Origin: an uncultured bacterium
GTDB taxonomy: Bacteria > Cyanobacteriota > Vampirovibrionia > Gastranaerophilales > Gastranaerophilaceae
Reading direction: 5' to 3'
Assembly: GCA_905215335.1 (NCBI GenBank)
Contig: CAJMPQ010000002.1
Coordinates: 196,321 to 260,320, forward strand
DNA: 64,000 bases
In this document: in pieces, positions 45,000 through 54,241 of the stretch
Layout: every line of letters starts with the position of its first letter
How positions within the stretch are numbered: position 1 is the stretch's first letter
Made by a program: the position numbers and the translations under genes
The notes under the pieces: model-generated
What the model was told of the DNA's origin: nothing
The model's input: only the letters and a program-made list of their open reading frames with translations
The model's database searches: none

Positions 45000-45773
45000 T
45001 TATACTGTTGGAATTTCTTGTAAGATGTCTGTAGATTTGAATTTTTTTGGTGATTTTAGTGCAATATATTCTTTTAGAGCCTGGAATGTTACTGTGCAAA
45101 CTTTTTCATTTGCTTTTAATTCATATTCACCTTTTTCATCAAAATCATTAATTGCCATTTGTTTAAAAAAGTCTCTTAATTTGTATGGCATTTGTTTTTT
45201 GTTGTAGTGAATATTATTTGCACAACATTCACAGATAATTCCACCAAGTTGAGGAACAAAGAACATTGTTTCATTTTTTACTTGTTGATGACAATGTAGG
45301 CAGGTATCTAATTCAATAGAAAAGCCTGATTCAATCATCATCTTTAATTGGAATTTAATGACTGCTAAAAGAATTTCAACTTTAGATTGAGATTTTGAAA
45401 TAGTGTCTAATGTTTTATATAAAAGATTATAAATAACTTCAGAACTAGGATCTTCTTCTAACCCGAAATTATTAACAACTTCAGTTACATACATTGAGTA
45501 AAATATCTTATCAATGTCTTGGCGAGTTTTATTAAATGTATTTAAAACTTCTGCTTGGCAAATTGTATCAAGGTTTTTACCTTTATGTAGCATTAGAGTA
45601 TTTGCTACGAGTAAATCCATTCGCGCTCCAAGCTTACTTTTAGGCTTTTTTACTCCTTTAGCGACTCCCCTAATCAGCCCTTTATCTTTTGAATACATTA
45701 CGATAATTTTATCTGATTCACTTAGATTATAGGACTTTAAATTTATAGCATCTGTTACAAAGTTATTTTGCAT
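45000..45773 (-). CDS. recO: DNA repair protein RecO
   Basis: RecFOR-pathway mediator that helps load RecA. The N-terminal OB-fold shows DAINLKSYNLSESDKIIVMYSKDKGLIRGVAKGVKKPKSK patterns in short. The C-terminal helical domain carries the zinc-type cysteines in DTCLHCHQQ and IICECCANN. At 257 residues it is typical. It lies between the M16 peptidase and pilT on the minus strand, 31 bases after pilT. Confidence 0.92.
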   Translation of the reverse strand: MQNNFVTDAINLKSYNLSESDKIIVMYSKDKGLIRGVAKGVKKPKSKLGARMDLLVANTLMLHKGKNLDTICQAEVLNTFNKTRQDIDKIFYSMYVTEVVNNFGLEEDPSSEVIYNLLYKTLDTISKSQSKVEILLAVIKFQLKMMIESGFSIELDTCLHCHQQVKNETMFFVPQLGGIICECCANNIHYNKKQMPYKLRDFFKQMAINDFDEKGEYELKANEKVCTVTFQALKEYIALKSPKKFKSTDILQEIPTV

Positions 45774-45804
45774 TGTCCTAGTATAAAGTTAAATGTGATA
45801 TTGT

Positions 45805-46905
45805 TTATACTTTATTCATACCTGTACCGTGGTAAATACCTCTCATTAATTGTTCTAATTCTGATTTATTATCAGAGTAAGTAAGAGCAGTTTCTTTAGA
45901 AATTTTACCTTCATTGTACAGTTTATAAATAGACATGTTCATTGTTGTCATATTATTAAATGAACCATTTTTAACTAATTCGTAAATTTGTTCAAGTTCA
46001 TCTTTTTGAATAAAGTCTTTTACAGTTGGTGTAACAACAAGAATTTCTGTAGCTGGGCATCTTGTTCCACCGTCAATAGTTGGTACAAGCTTTTGAGAGA
46101 TTGTACCTCTTAAAGTGTTTGCGATTTGGCTTCTTACAAATGGTCTTTCATTTGGGTCAAACAAGTTGATAATTCTGGCAACTGTTTGAACGGAATCGTT
46201 AGTGTGGATTGTAGATACAACAAGGTGACCAGTTTCTGCAGCTTTCAGTGCAGATTCAACAGTTTCTCTATCACGAATTTCACCGATGAATATAACATCA
46301 GGGTCTTGTCTTAATGCATATTTAACACCGTCAGAGAAAGATGGTGTATCAATTAGTAGTTGACGTTGAGAAACTATAGATTTTTTATTTGAGAAAATAA
46401 ATTCGACCGGATCTTCAATTGTAACAATGTGCTTTGCAGTTGAAGCGTTAATATAGTCAATCAAAGATGCGATAGTTGTAGATTTTCCTGAACCTGTTGG
46501 ACCTGTAACCAGTACCAAACCGTTGTTAAAACTTGCAAATTCTTCCAAAGTTGTTGGAAGGTATAATTCTTTGAATGTTTTGATATAATAAGGAATTGCA
46601 CGGATAACCATTGCAGTTTTCCCTAGTTGTCTACTCATATTAATACGAAAACGTGAACAACCTGGAATTTCGTATGAAAAGTCAATATCAAAGAATCTTG
46701 TAATTCTGTCTTTCAAGTGTTGAGGAGCAACTGTTCTAATGACAAATTCCATATCTTCTGCTGTTAATGGTGGTAAGTTGATTCTCATAATTTGTCCGGA
46801 AACCCTGATAGCAGGTCTTTCTCCTTCACAAATATGGGCATCAGAAGCACCAACAGATACTGCCTGTCTTAGAAAATCTTCAATATAGAAATCGTTATTA
46901 CTCAT
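45805..46905 (-). CDS. pilT: Type IV pilus retraction ATPase PilT
   Basis: Hexameric ATPase that depolymerises pili for twitching motility or DNA uptake. The N-terminal PAS-like domain has SDAHICEGERPAIRVSGQI. Walker A is GPTGSGKSTT, followed by the Asp box TIEDPVEFIF, Walker B DVIFIGEIRD and the PilT-type His box TGHLVVSTIHTNDSV. The AIRNLIRE-type retraction motif is not clearly visible. The 366-residue size matches PilT rather than PilB. Pilin-like genes in the window (7232, 21868) and comEC on the opposite side fit a pilus/competence function. Confidence 0.93.
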   Translation of the reverse strand: MSNNDFYIEDFLRQAVSVGASDAHICEGERPAIRVSGQIMRINLPPLTAEDMEFVIRTVAPQHLKDRITRFFDIDFSYEIPGCSRFRINMSRQLGKTAMVIRAIPYYIKTFKELYLPTTLEEFASFNNGLVLVTGPTGSGKSTTIASLIDYINASTAKHIVTIEDPVEFIFSNKKSIVSQRQLLIDTPSFSDGVKYALRQDPDVIFIGEIRDRETVESALKAAETGHLVVSTIHTNDSVQTVARIINLFDPNERPFVRSQIANTLRGTISQKLVPTIDGGTRCPATEILVVTPTVKDFIQKDELEQIYELVKNGSFNNMTTMNMSIYKLYNEGKISKETALTYSDNKSELEQLMRGIYHGTGMNKV

Positions 46906-46992
46906 AAGCTCCTCTTCTTCACTTTACAGTATAGCATCTTTTTAAGTTTTGCACAACTATAATCTCTGTGGTATCATTCAGATGTTGGAATT

Positions 46993-49398
46993 ATGATAGA
47001 AAAAGTTGATTTTAGGGATTATTTGCAAAATAAAAATTTTGTGATGTTTTTTACATCAATTATTTTTATGTGTGGTATTTTGTCCTGTTTTTATGGGATT
47101 GGTCTAATTTTTGCTAGTGTATTAACTTTATTTTTAATAATTTTGTTAGTTTTTGATCTGTTTAGTGTCAGAAGAGTTTTGTTTTTAATTTTTATTTTCT
47201 ATTGTGGATTCTTCTTAACATTTTTTAAAATAAAAAATTATGATGAATTATTTTTAATTGCGCCAGTTGAAAGCTCTTTTGTTGGTAGAATTATAAGTGT
47301 TCCAAATTCAACTGATAATGCAAAATTAAAATTTTTTATGAATGTAGAACAGGTTCAGGGTAAAAATGTAGGAGCAAAAACTTTTGTAACTTTATCTTGT
47401 GGAGAAACTTGTTCAGGTGTAGACCTTAATGTTGGGGATAAAATTCGCCTAAAAGGTATTCTTAGAAAGCCTTTTTATTCTACAAATCCATCTCAGTTTG
47501 ATTATAGTAAATATTTGAGGAATTTTAATACATTTACAGTTTTGTATTCTGATATAGAAGGGACAGAACATCTGACGGAAATTAAGATTCCGTTAAAATG
47601 GAAGTTCCTGGGAATATTGAGTAATATTAGAAAAGATGTTTTAAGTGTGCATTCAAAATATTTGCCAAGTCCATATTTGGAAATTTTAGGAGGAATTGTA
47701 TTTGGTGATGATGCTGTACCACCACCGGAAAATATTAAAAATTCATTCATAAATTCTGGTTTACTTCATATTCTAGCGGCTTCTGGAATGAATGTAGCTT
47801 TTATTTATTCGTTTTGGTTTATTATATTGGGGTTATTTCGTATACCTTATAAGCCAAGAGTTATTTCTGGTATAATTTTAATCCTGTTATATACACTAAT
47901 GACAGGATTAGGACCTTCTGTAGTTCGTGCCGCTTTGATGCTTTTGTTTGTGTTGGTAGGAAAACTTATTGATAGAGATACTTATAGTGTTTCCTTATTA
48001 TCGTTTGTTGCAGTTCTTATGTTAATTTACAATCCTGCCTATATAAATGATGTTAGTTTTCAAATGTCATTTCTTGTTACTTTAGGACTGTTGACCAGTG
48101 CAAAGGTGTTTTCAGATAAATTAGCCTGTGTTCCGGATTGGCTCAAGGCTCCAATACTGATTCCTTTGGTTGCGCAAATTTGGATTGCTCCTATTCAAAT
48201 GTTTTATTTTAATACATTTAGTTTGTATTCAATTTTAGCAAATATTTCAACAGTATGTTTGCTTAGTGTTATAAGTTTTGGAGGTTTTGTTAGTTCTATA
48301 TTGGCAGTGATGAGGCCAATAGCTGATTTTGTTTGCAAAATTTTTGATTTCTTTATGATTTATTTGTTGAAGTTGTTGGTCGTTATTTCTGAATTCTTTG
48401 GGAATTTGCCTTATTGTATAGTTCAAACAACTCATCCGCATTTAGTTCAATTGGTTTTGTATTATGCATTGTTGTTATTGGTTACAAGTTTTGTTAAATT
48501 TGATAAATATAAAAAGGCTATTCTAGTTTCTGTAAGTATATTATCTATTCTTTTTCTTCTAGGAATTAAGCCGGTTTCAAAAGATTTAGAAATTGTGGCG
48601 TTTGATGTTCAAAATGCAGATTCATTTATGATAAAAACTCCAATGAATAAATATTTCTTTATTGATACGGGTAAAGCACCATATAAAAGTGGAAATTCTC
48701 AAGCTAAAATTATTATGCTTAAGTATTTAAAAGATAGAGGTATTAAAAATTTAGAAGGTTTAATAATTACTCATTTTGATAATGATCATTCAGGTGGAAC
48801 TGTTGATTTTATTCAAAACATGAAGGTTAAAACTTTGTATTTAAATTCGAAAGTTTCAAATACAATGACATCAAGGAATATTTTTAAAGAGGTGAAGAAA
48901 ACTCATCAAAGTGTAAAGTTTGTTCAGGATAATTCTGTTATATATTCTGAACCGAATTTAACAATCAAGGTGTTTAAGATAAATTCAAAAGGTCAAGATA
49001 GTGATAATGAAAATTCTATAATTACACTAGTTACATACAAAGATTTCGATATGCTATTTATGGGTGATGGTGGAGTTTATACTTTTGATAAATTAAAATC
49101 GTTATTGCCTCATAACGTAGAGGTTTTAAAAGTTGGTCATCATGGTGGTCCAAATGTTGTAAGTGATGAAATGCTAAAATATTTAGGTAGCGATGTTTCG
49201 TTGATTTCGACTGGTGTAAATAATTTTGGACATCCTAATAAAGGAACTTTGGATATTTTGCGAAATACTGAAATTTTGAGAACAGATAGGTTGAATTCTA
49301 TAAAAATTTCTTCTAATGGAAAATTTTATAAAATTTATTCTTATGATCCCCATGAAAAAATTTATAAATTTAAAGAAAAATTTTATACAAAAAAATAA
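46993..49398 (+). CDS. comEC: ComEC/Rec2-family DNA uptake protein
   Basis: Inner-membrane channel that takes up single-stranded DNA in natural transformation. The N-terminal region has membrane spans and the DUF4131/OB part (GRIISVPNSTDN...). The competence domain (about 225-500) contains GLLHILAASGMNVAF and GLGPSVVRAALMLLFV. The C-terminal metallo-beta-lactamase-like domain has ITHFDNDHSGGT and LKVGHHGG. At 801 residues all three parts are present, so uptake could be functional. It is divergent from pilT with 87 bases between starts; the ribosome site is weak. Confidence 0.94.
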   Translation: MIEKVDFRDYLQNKNFVMFFTSIIFMCGILSCFYGIGLIFASVLTLFLIILLVFDLFSVRRVLFLIFIFYCGFFLTFFKIKNYDELFLIAPVESSFVGRIISVPNSTDNAKLKFFMNVEQVQGKNVGAKTFVTLSCGETCSGVDLNVGDKIRLKGILRKPFYSTNPSQFDYSKYLRNFNTFTVLYSDIEGTEHLTEIKIPLKWKFLGILSNIRKDVLSVHSKYLPSPYLEILGGIVFGDDAVPPPENIKNSFINSGLLHILAASGMNVAFIYSFWFIILGLFRIPYKPRVISGIILILLYTLMTGLGPSVVRAALMLLFVLVGKLIDRDTYSVSLLSFVAVLMLIYNPAYINDVSFQMSFLVTLGLLTSAKVFSDKLACVPDWLKAPILIPLVAQIWIAPIQMFYFNTFSLYSILANISTVCLLSVISFGGFVSSILAVMRPIADFVCKIFDFFMIYLLKLLVVISEFFGNLPYCIVQTTHPHLVQLVLYYALLLLVTSFVKFDKYKKAILVSVSILSILFLLGIKPVSKDLEIVAFDVQNADSFMIKTPMNKYFFIDTGKAPYKSGNSQAKIIMLKYLKDRGIKNLEGLIITHFDNDHSGGTVDFIQNMKVKTLYLNSKVSNTMTSRNIFKEVKKTHQSVKFVQDNSVIYSEPNLTIKVFKINSKGQDSDNENSIITLVTYKDFDMLFMGDGGVYTFDKLKSLLPHNVEVLKVGHHGGPNVVSDEMLKYLGSDVSLISTGVNNFGHPNKGTLDILRNTEILRTDRLNSIKISSNGKFYKIYSYDPHEKIYKFKEKFYTKK

Positions 49399-49416
49399 TC
49401 AAAAATTTCTCAAATC

Positions 49417-49647
49417 TTGACAAAATTACCGTATGTTTTACACTAATTGTTAAGCAACTGAAACTCACTTAGAATAAGGGTTTTGACGAGGTGGCAAAAT
49501 GTAAAATTTGTGTTAGGGGTTGAAATTTTAAATTTTTGTAATATTATGGTTACATAATCACATTCAAAAAGACGAAAATCTTACTAAACATAAGAACCAA
49601 AAAAGTAGTCTTGGAGAATTTACAATTTACAACTAGAGGATTACATT
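49417..49647 (+). promoter_or_regulatory. Sigma70-type promoter and long leader before the lytic transglycosylase
   Basis: TTGACA at 49417-49422, a 16-base spacer and TACACT at 49439-49444 predict an mRNA with a leader of about 195 bases. The leader is less AT-rich at its start (CTGAAACTCACTTAG, GACGAGGTGGC) and contains a small TTTTG/CAAAA hairpin. I could not match it to a known riboswitch, including the c-di-AMP type often found before such genes. Confidence 0.45.
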
Positions 49648-50331
49648 TTGAAAAAATTATTACTATTCACTATTGCATTAGTGTTCATGTGTTGTGCACC
49701 AGTGCAAGCAGCCAATGTCAGTACAGTGAAGGCAGCGATAGTAAAACATTCTATCGAAATGGGTGTAGATCCAGCAATAGCTTTAAGTATTGCAAAAACA
49801 GAATCAGGTTTTAGACACGAAGCAAGAAGTTCTCATGGTGCAGTAGGTGTCTTCCAACTTATGCCTTCCACCGCAAGAAGAATGGGCTTAAATCCATATT
49901 CAATGGATGATAACATAAAAGGTGGAATTATGTATTACAAGTCCATGTATAAAATGTTTGGCTCAATGGAACTAGCTTTAGCAGCATACAATGCGGGTCC
50001 AGGTAATGTAAAAAAATACAGAGCGGTACCTCCATTTGGTGAAACTAAAAGATTTGTTGCTAAGATAATGGCTGATTATCGTCATTATAAAGCTTATCCA
50101 GATCCAGCTATGATAGCTGTGAAAAAAGGACCTTCTCCTGCAGTAATTGCAGCAGCAGCTCCTAAAGCTCCAAAAACTCCAGCAACAATTTCAAAGATGG
50201 TAGCAAAGGCGCCTGTTAAAGCTGCACCTTTACCAGTTGCTAGAATTGAGGAATCAAGAAAGTTAAATGCAGAGTTGATAAAAGAACTTCCAATGGAAAT
50301 GGAATTGAAATCACAATCTGTAGCAATCTAA
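49648..50331 (+). CDS. Exported lytic transglycosylase (SLT type)
   Basis: Cleaves peptidoglycan glycan strands in the periplasm. TTG start with AGAGGA upstream; the signal peptide ends PVQAAN at about residue 22-24. The SLT domain (about 30-150) has the catalytic Glu in AKTESGFRHEARS, then GAVGVFQLMPSTARRMG and LALAAYNAGPGNVKKY. The C-terminal 70 residues are an Ala/Pro/Lys-rich tail (AAAPKAPKTPATI), probably a wall-spanning or flexible linker. It has its own promoter and is closed by a terminator. Confidence 0.93.
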   Translation: MKKLLLFTIALVFMCCAPVQAANVSTVKAAIVKHSIEMGVDPAIALSIAKTESGFRHEARSSHGAVGVFQLMPSTARRMGLNPYSMDDNIKGGIMYYKSMYKMFGSMELALAAYNAGPGNVKKYRAVPPFGETKRFVAKIMADYRHYKAYPDPAMIAVKKGPSPAVIAAAAPKAPKTPATISKMVAKAPVKAAPLPVARIEESRKLNAELIKELPMEMELKSQSVAI

Positions 50332-50345
50332 ATTTTAGATTTAAT

Positions 50346-50380
50346 AAAAAAGGAGAAGTTTACAAACTTCTCCTTTTTTT
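50346..50380. terminator. Bidirectional rho-independent terminator
   Basis: AAAAAGGAGAAGTTT pairs with AAACTTCTCCTTTTT around a 2-base center, flanked by a long T run. It separates the convergent transglycosylase and glycosyltransferase genes. Confidence 0.92.
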
Positions 50381-50394
50381 TTGTTTTGTTTTTG

Positions 50395-51249
50395 TTATTT
50401 GCTCCATTTTATTATGTTAAAGAGACTGTATGTTGTATGGTTGTTTTTTGTTCTGATTTTGAAGATGCTAAACCCTAAAAATTTATATCTTTTGGTGTGT
50501 GTGCTAAATTTTTCAAGATCAATTCCATTTTGGATTAAGTAGTTGTTAGCCCATAAATGAGCGTCTACAGAATCTTTTTTTGCTTTTTCACTTCGTAACG
50601 TTACTGTTGAGTTTGCATTTCTCCAGTAATAATAATAAGTGTTAGGAACGCTAACAAGGCGCTTTAATTTATTTAATACTTGAGGTGTGAAGATAACATC
50701 TTCATAAATTACACCAGGTTTAAAGGTTAGGTTATTTTTTTGTAGTTCAGACCTCTTGTAAATTTTATTCCAAACGTAACTTTTGTCAGGAACATCGCAA
50801 ATTTCGATTTTCTTTTGGTAATTGTCTGTTGAAATACAATCTTTTATTAGTAAGTGGTTTTTTCTGTTAAATTTGTGTAATCGAATAATCCCTGCTACTG
50901 CAATTTCAGAGTTGGTTTTAGTTGCTGTATTATAAAGTTTTTCGTAAAAGTCTTTGTCTACCCAGTCATCGGAATCTACAAATCCAATATATTCCCCTTT
51001 TGCTTTTTGAATCCCAATATTGCGAGCAATTGATTGGCCTTCATTTGATTTATTAATAATAGTAATTCGCGAATCCTTTTGTGCGTATTCTTCTAAAATA
51101 TTTAAAGATTTATCTTTGGAACCGTCATTCACGCAAATTATTTCAATTTCTTTTAATGTTTGTTGGATTAGGCTATCAAGACATCTTTTTAGGTATTTTT
51201 CAGTATTAAAAACAGGAATGATAATTGATACTTTTGTTTTCTGATTCAT
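50395..51249 (-). CDS. Family 2 glycosyltransferase
   Basis: GT-A fold transferase of the capsule/LPS/EPS type. It begins VSIIIPVFNTEKYLKRCLDSL, then IEIICVNDGSKDKS and the metal-binding GFVDSDDWVDKDFYEKL, with VIYEDVIFTP further on (a frequent catalytic-base region in this group). At 284 residues it has one domain and a basic tail. No other surface-polysaccharide genes are nearby, so its acceptor is unknown. It is divergent from an XRE regulator, across a region with palindromes. Confidence 0.9.
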   Translation of the reverse strand: MNQKTKVSIIIPVFNTEKYLKRCLDSLIQQTLKEIEIICVNDGSKDKSLNILEEYAQKDSRITIINKSNEGQSIARNIGIQKAKGEYIGFVDSDDWVDKDFYEKLYNTATKTNSEIAVAGIIRLHKFNRKNHLLIKDCISTDNYQKKIEICDVPDKSYVWNKIYKRSELQKNNLTFKPGVIYEDVIFTPQVLNKLKRLVSVPNTYYYYWRNANSTVTLRSEKAKKDSVDAHLWANNYLIQNGIDLEKFSTHTKRYKFLGFSIFKIRTKNNHTTYSLFNIIKWSK

Positions 51250-51315
51250 ATTTCCTCCTAAAGTGTTTGTGTTGGTTGTATTTTTGCTTATAAATTCTAT
51301 GTGTCACATGGATAT

Positions 51316-51392
51316 TATACATGTATAGCTTGCAATTTCAATACAAAAATACAAGTTTTACTGTGTTATAAGTGTAAAAACTCACGGTAAAA
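51316..51392. promoter_or_regulatory. Candidate operators between a glycosyltransferase and an XRE regulator
   Basis: A perfect 12-bp palindrome TATACATGTATA lies at 51316-51327. An inverted repeat TTTTACTGTG ... CACGGTAAAA (9 of 10 matching) lies at 51356-51365 and 51383-51392. Both are in the divergent promoter region. The second is 21 bases before the XRE start and would be a natural autoregulatory site. No experimental or comparative support is available here. Confidence 0.35.
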
Positions 51393-51413
51393 TATTTAAT
51401 AAAGAGGGATGTT

Positions 51414-51740
51414 ATGAATCTCAAAGAAAACTTGGGAAAAAATATTCAAAGATATAGAAAATTAAAACGTATTACTCAAGAACGTTTGGCTGAAATGATT
51501 GATGTAGAGATTAATAGCATCAGTTCTATCGAGCGTGGTAAATATTTCCCCTCCCCCGATAATTTATCTAAAATTTCAGAAGCGTTAAATGTTCCATTGT
51601 CTGATTTGTTTAATTTTAACCTTGAGTATACATGTGAGGATTATAAAAAAGAAATCATTAATAATATAAAAATTATAGAAAAAGATAAGCCGAAACTTGT
51701 TGCTATTAGTGCATTTATCAAAAATATTTTGATAAATTAA
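51414..51740 (+). CDS. XRE-family transcriptional regulator
   Basis: A 108-residue protein with a helix-turn-helix domain at about residues 8-62 (LGKNIQRYRKLKRITQERLAEMI, then the recognition-helix part NSISSIERGKYFPS). A helical tail of about 40 residues follows. It differs from the 71-residue regulator at 22656 by having that C-terminal extension. An AGAGGGATG ribosome site precedes the ATG. The target may be the divergent glycosyltransferase or its own gene. Confidence 0.88.
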   Translation: MNLKENLGKNIQRYRKLKRITQERLAEMIDVEINSISSIERGKYFPSPDNLSKISEALNVPLSDLFNFNLEYTCEDYKKEIINNIKIIEKDKPKLVAISAFIKNILIN

Positions 51741-51893
51741 TTGCAAAATTTTTCCAAAATTTTACTGTTAATATTTGTAAAATTATTCACCAGAACTAGT
51801 TAAATAGTATTATATTTTTTATCCATTTGTGGTATATATAAATTGTACATAAATGAATTATATTTAGTATAGTTCAGTAGATTGGAGGAAATA

Positions 51894-53618
51894 ATGGCAG
51901 TAGGTCAATTTGTTTTTATGTTACACAGTCACCTTCCTTATTATAGAAAAGCAGGGATGTGGCCGTTTGGTGAAGAAAACCTATATGAATGTATGGCAGA
52001 AACATATGTTCCGTTACTAAACGCAATTTCAGAATTGTATGACGAAGGTATTAAAGCTAAATTAACAGTGGGTATTACTCCGATTTTGGCTGAACAATTA
52101 AACGATGAACATTTAAAAAATGGATTTGTTGAATACCTTGATTCAAGAATTAAAAGTGTTTCTAAAGATTTGGACAGATATCCAGATCCTAAGGTTCCAC
52201 ATTCTCAACATTTAAAATATTTGGCTAAATATTATTTTGATTGGTTTAATAATATTAAAGATTCATTTGTAAATAAATACCAAATGGATTTAATTGCTGC
52301 ATTTAAAAAATTCCAAGATCTAGGTTGTATCGAGATTACAACATCAGGTGCAACTCACGGTTTTTCTCCTCTATTAGCTACTGATAACAACTTAAATGCT
52401 CAATTTAAAGTTGGTTCTGATACTACAAAAAGATTATTTGGTAAAAAAGCTAGAGGCTGTTGGTTACCGGAATGTGCTTATAGACAAGGTTATGAATATG
52501 TAGGAAAAGATGGACAAAAACATTGGAGACCTGCAATTGAAGTAACATTACAAAACAATGATATTGAATATTTCTTTACTGAATCTCACGTTATTGAAGG
52601 TGGAAATTCAATAGGTTGCCGCAGAGTTGTAGGTGTTTACGGAAATATTGAATATATTCCTCTACCTGATAGAGAGCCAACTGGTTATGATACATATTCA
52701 GCATATTGGTTACCAGATGCTCAGGTTGCCGTTATGGGTAGAAATGACAGAGCTGGTTACCAAGTTTGGTCAGCAGCTGATGGATATCCAGGTGATGGTT
52801 GTTTTAGAGAATTCCACAAAAAAGATGATAAATCAGGTATGAATTATTGGAGAATTACATCTCCAACAACTGATTTGGGTGACAAAATGTTGTATGATCC
52901 TGTTCTAGCATTAAATAAAATTAATGAAAACTCAGATCACTATACTACAATGTTATATCACTTGTTGAATGATTATAAAAATTCTCACAATGGTAAAGAA
53001 GGCTTAATAATGGTATCATTTGATACTGAGTTATTTGGTCACTGGTGGTTTGAAGGTGTTGAATTTATTAAACAAGTTATTAAAAAATTCAATCAATATC
53101 TGCCACAAGTAGAAAGAATGACAGCTGGTGAATATTTACATGCTCATCCTCCAGTTGAAGCTATTCAAATTCCTGAATCTTCATGGGGACAAGGTGGTCA
53201 TTTCTATGTATGGAATAACCACTTAACAGAATGGATGTGGCCAATTATTCATGCTTGTGAAAAAAGAATTTCGGCTATTGTTGATAAATATTCAGAAATT
53301 CCTGAAGATAAATTATTGCATAGAGCATTAAATCAATTGGCTAGAGAAAATCTATTGTTGCAAAGTTCAGATTGGCCATTCTTGATTACAACATGGCAGG
53401 CTAAAGATTATGCAACTGATAGATTTAGAGAGCACGTTGATAGATTTGAATTGATTGCTGATATGATTGAAAGCGGTAATATCAATGAAGAAGAATTAAA
53501 AGAAATTGAAAGTATTGATAACTGCTTCCCTGTAATTGATTACAGAGTTTATCAATCAATTGAAGAGGGAGTAATTCCTCAACAATCAAAAAAATTAGCA
53601 CCTTTGTATGCTGATTAA
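51894..53618 (+). CDS. Glycoside hydrolase family 57 (1,4-alpha-glucan branching/transferase type)
   Basis: Acts on alpha-1,4-glucan. The start is the ATG at 51894, 7 bases after GGAGG; the in-frame TTG at 51882 overlaps the ribosome site. GH57 motifs in order: MLHSHLPYYRKAG, an ATHGFSPLL segment, CWLPECAYRQGYEY with the catalytic nucleophile Glu (about residue 191), and VSFDTELFGHWWFEG with the acid/base Asp (about 380). The end holds a helical domain. The 574-residue size and FGHWW loop match the branching-enzyme subgroup. With glgA (33947) it would support storage-glucan metabolism. Confidence 0.92.
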   Translation: MAVGQFVFMLHSHLPYYRKAGMWPFGEENLYECMAETYVPLLNAISELYDEGIKAKLTVGITPILAEQLNDEHLKNGFVEYLDSRIKSVSKDLDRYPDPKVPHSQHLKYLAKYYFDWFNNIKDSFVNKYQMDLIAAFKKFQDLGCIEITTSGATHGFSPLLATDNNLNAQFKVGSDTTKRLFGKKARGCWLPECAYRQGYEYVGKDGQKHWRPAIEVTLQNNDIEYFFTESHVIEGGNSIGCRRVVGVYGNIEYIPLPDREPTGYDTYSAYWLPDAQVAVMGRNDRAGYQVWSAADGYPGDGCFREFHKKDDKSGMNYWRITSPTTDLGDKMLYDPVLALNKINENSDHYTTMLYHLLNDYKNSHNGKEGLIMVSFDTELFGHWWFEGVEFIKQVIKKFNQYLPQVERMTAGEYLHAHPPVEAIQIPESSWGQGGHFYVWNNHLTEWMWPIIHACEKRISAIVDKYSEIPEDKLLHRALNQLARENLLLQSSDWPFLITTWQAKDYATDRFREHVDRFELIADMIESGNINEEELKEIESIDNCFPVIDYRVYQSIEEGVIPQQSKKLAPLYAD

Positions 53619-53649
53619 TAGAATGTTTTACAATTCATTTTATATTACG

Positions 53650-53678
53650 AGCCTTAGTGTAAACTAAGGCTTTTTATT
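53650..53678 (+). terminator. Rho-independent terminator
   Basis: AGCCTTAGT pairs with ACTAAGGCT over a GTAA loop and is followed by TTTTATTATT. It is 32 bases after the GH57 stop codon. Confidence 0.9.
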
Positions 53679-53765
53679 ATTCCATAAAAATTTTTCAAAA
53701 ATTTTAAAAAAAACTCTTGCATTTTATTTTTTAGCAAATATAATAAAAAAGTAACCAAAAGAAAT

Positions 53766-53843
53766 GGGAGCGTAGCTCAGTTTGGTTAGAGCGCATGCCT
53801 GTCACGCATGAGGTCGCGAGTTCGAGCCTCGTCGTTCCCGCCA
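53766..53843 (+). tRNA. tRNA-Asp (anticodon GTC)
   Basis: The acceptor stem GGGAGCG pairs with CGTTCCC (one G-T), the D arm is GCTC/GAGC, the anticodon stem CATGC/GCATG surrounds loop CTGTCAC with anticodon GTC, and the T arm contains TTCGAGC. The 3' CCA is encoded. It is 78 bases including CCA and is followed at once by its own terminator. Confidence 0.96.
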
Positions 53844-53851
53844 TTTAAATC

Positions 53852-53878
53852 AAGAGCCTTTTTAAAGGCTCTTTTTTT
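53852..53878 (+). terminator. Rho-independent terminator after tRNA-Asp
   Basis: AGAGCCTTT pairs with AAAGGCTCT and is followed by seven T residues. Confidence 0.9.
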
Positions 53879-53979
53879 ATTTCTATTCCGTTTTCGGTAT
53901 AATTTTGTTGTTTTTGGCTTTTTATTATAATTTTTTCCAGAATTTAATGTGATTGTTTTGCTTTTTGAGTCTTTTTCTA

Positions 53980-54166
53980 CTGATAGACTATTAGTGTTGG
54001 TGTGTTTAGAATATTGTGAATAGATAGAATTTTTTGAGCTTCAGTCAACGTAATATGCTAATCTTTAACCATAATAGAAATAATTTGTTTTCTGATAGGT
54101 TTTGAGATTTTGATTTTTTTGTCTAAATTGTTGAATTCGCTGTTGTAAGCCTACATTTTCTATCAT
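53980..54166 (-). pseudogene. Possible decayed gene in a 360-base gene-free stretch
   Basis: The stretch 53879-54241 has no intact gene. On the minus strand an ATG at 54166 opens a frame (MIENVGLQQRIQQF) that, after a one-base shift near 54090, continues as KISKPIRKQIISIMVKD, then an in-frame stop, then HITLTEAQKILSIHN. The second part looks like a small helix-turn-helix of the kind in transposase OrfA or regulatory proteins. With two disruptions in 60 codons this would be a relic. The resemblance is weak and the region could simply be AT-rich spacer. Confidence 0.22.
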
Positions 54167-54241
54167 TACACATCTATTTATTACTAAATTTAAACCTTTA
54201 ATATTTTGAGCTAATTATTAAAAGTTGTAAAGATATAAACT

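Noticed and set aside
49445..49647. c-di-AMP (ydaO) riboswitch before the lytic transglycosylase
   Set aside because: The expected conserved blocks are not present in the leader by eye; left as an unassigned leader.
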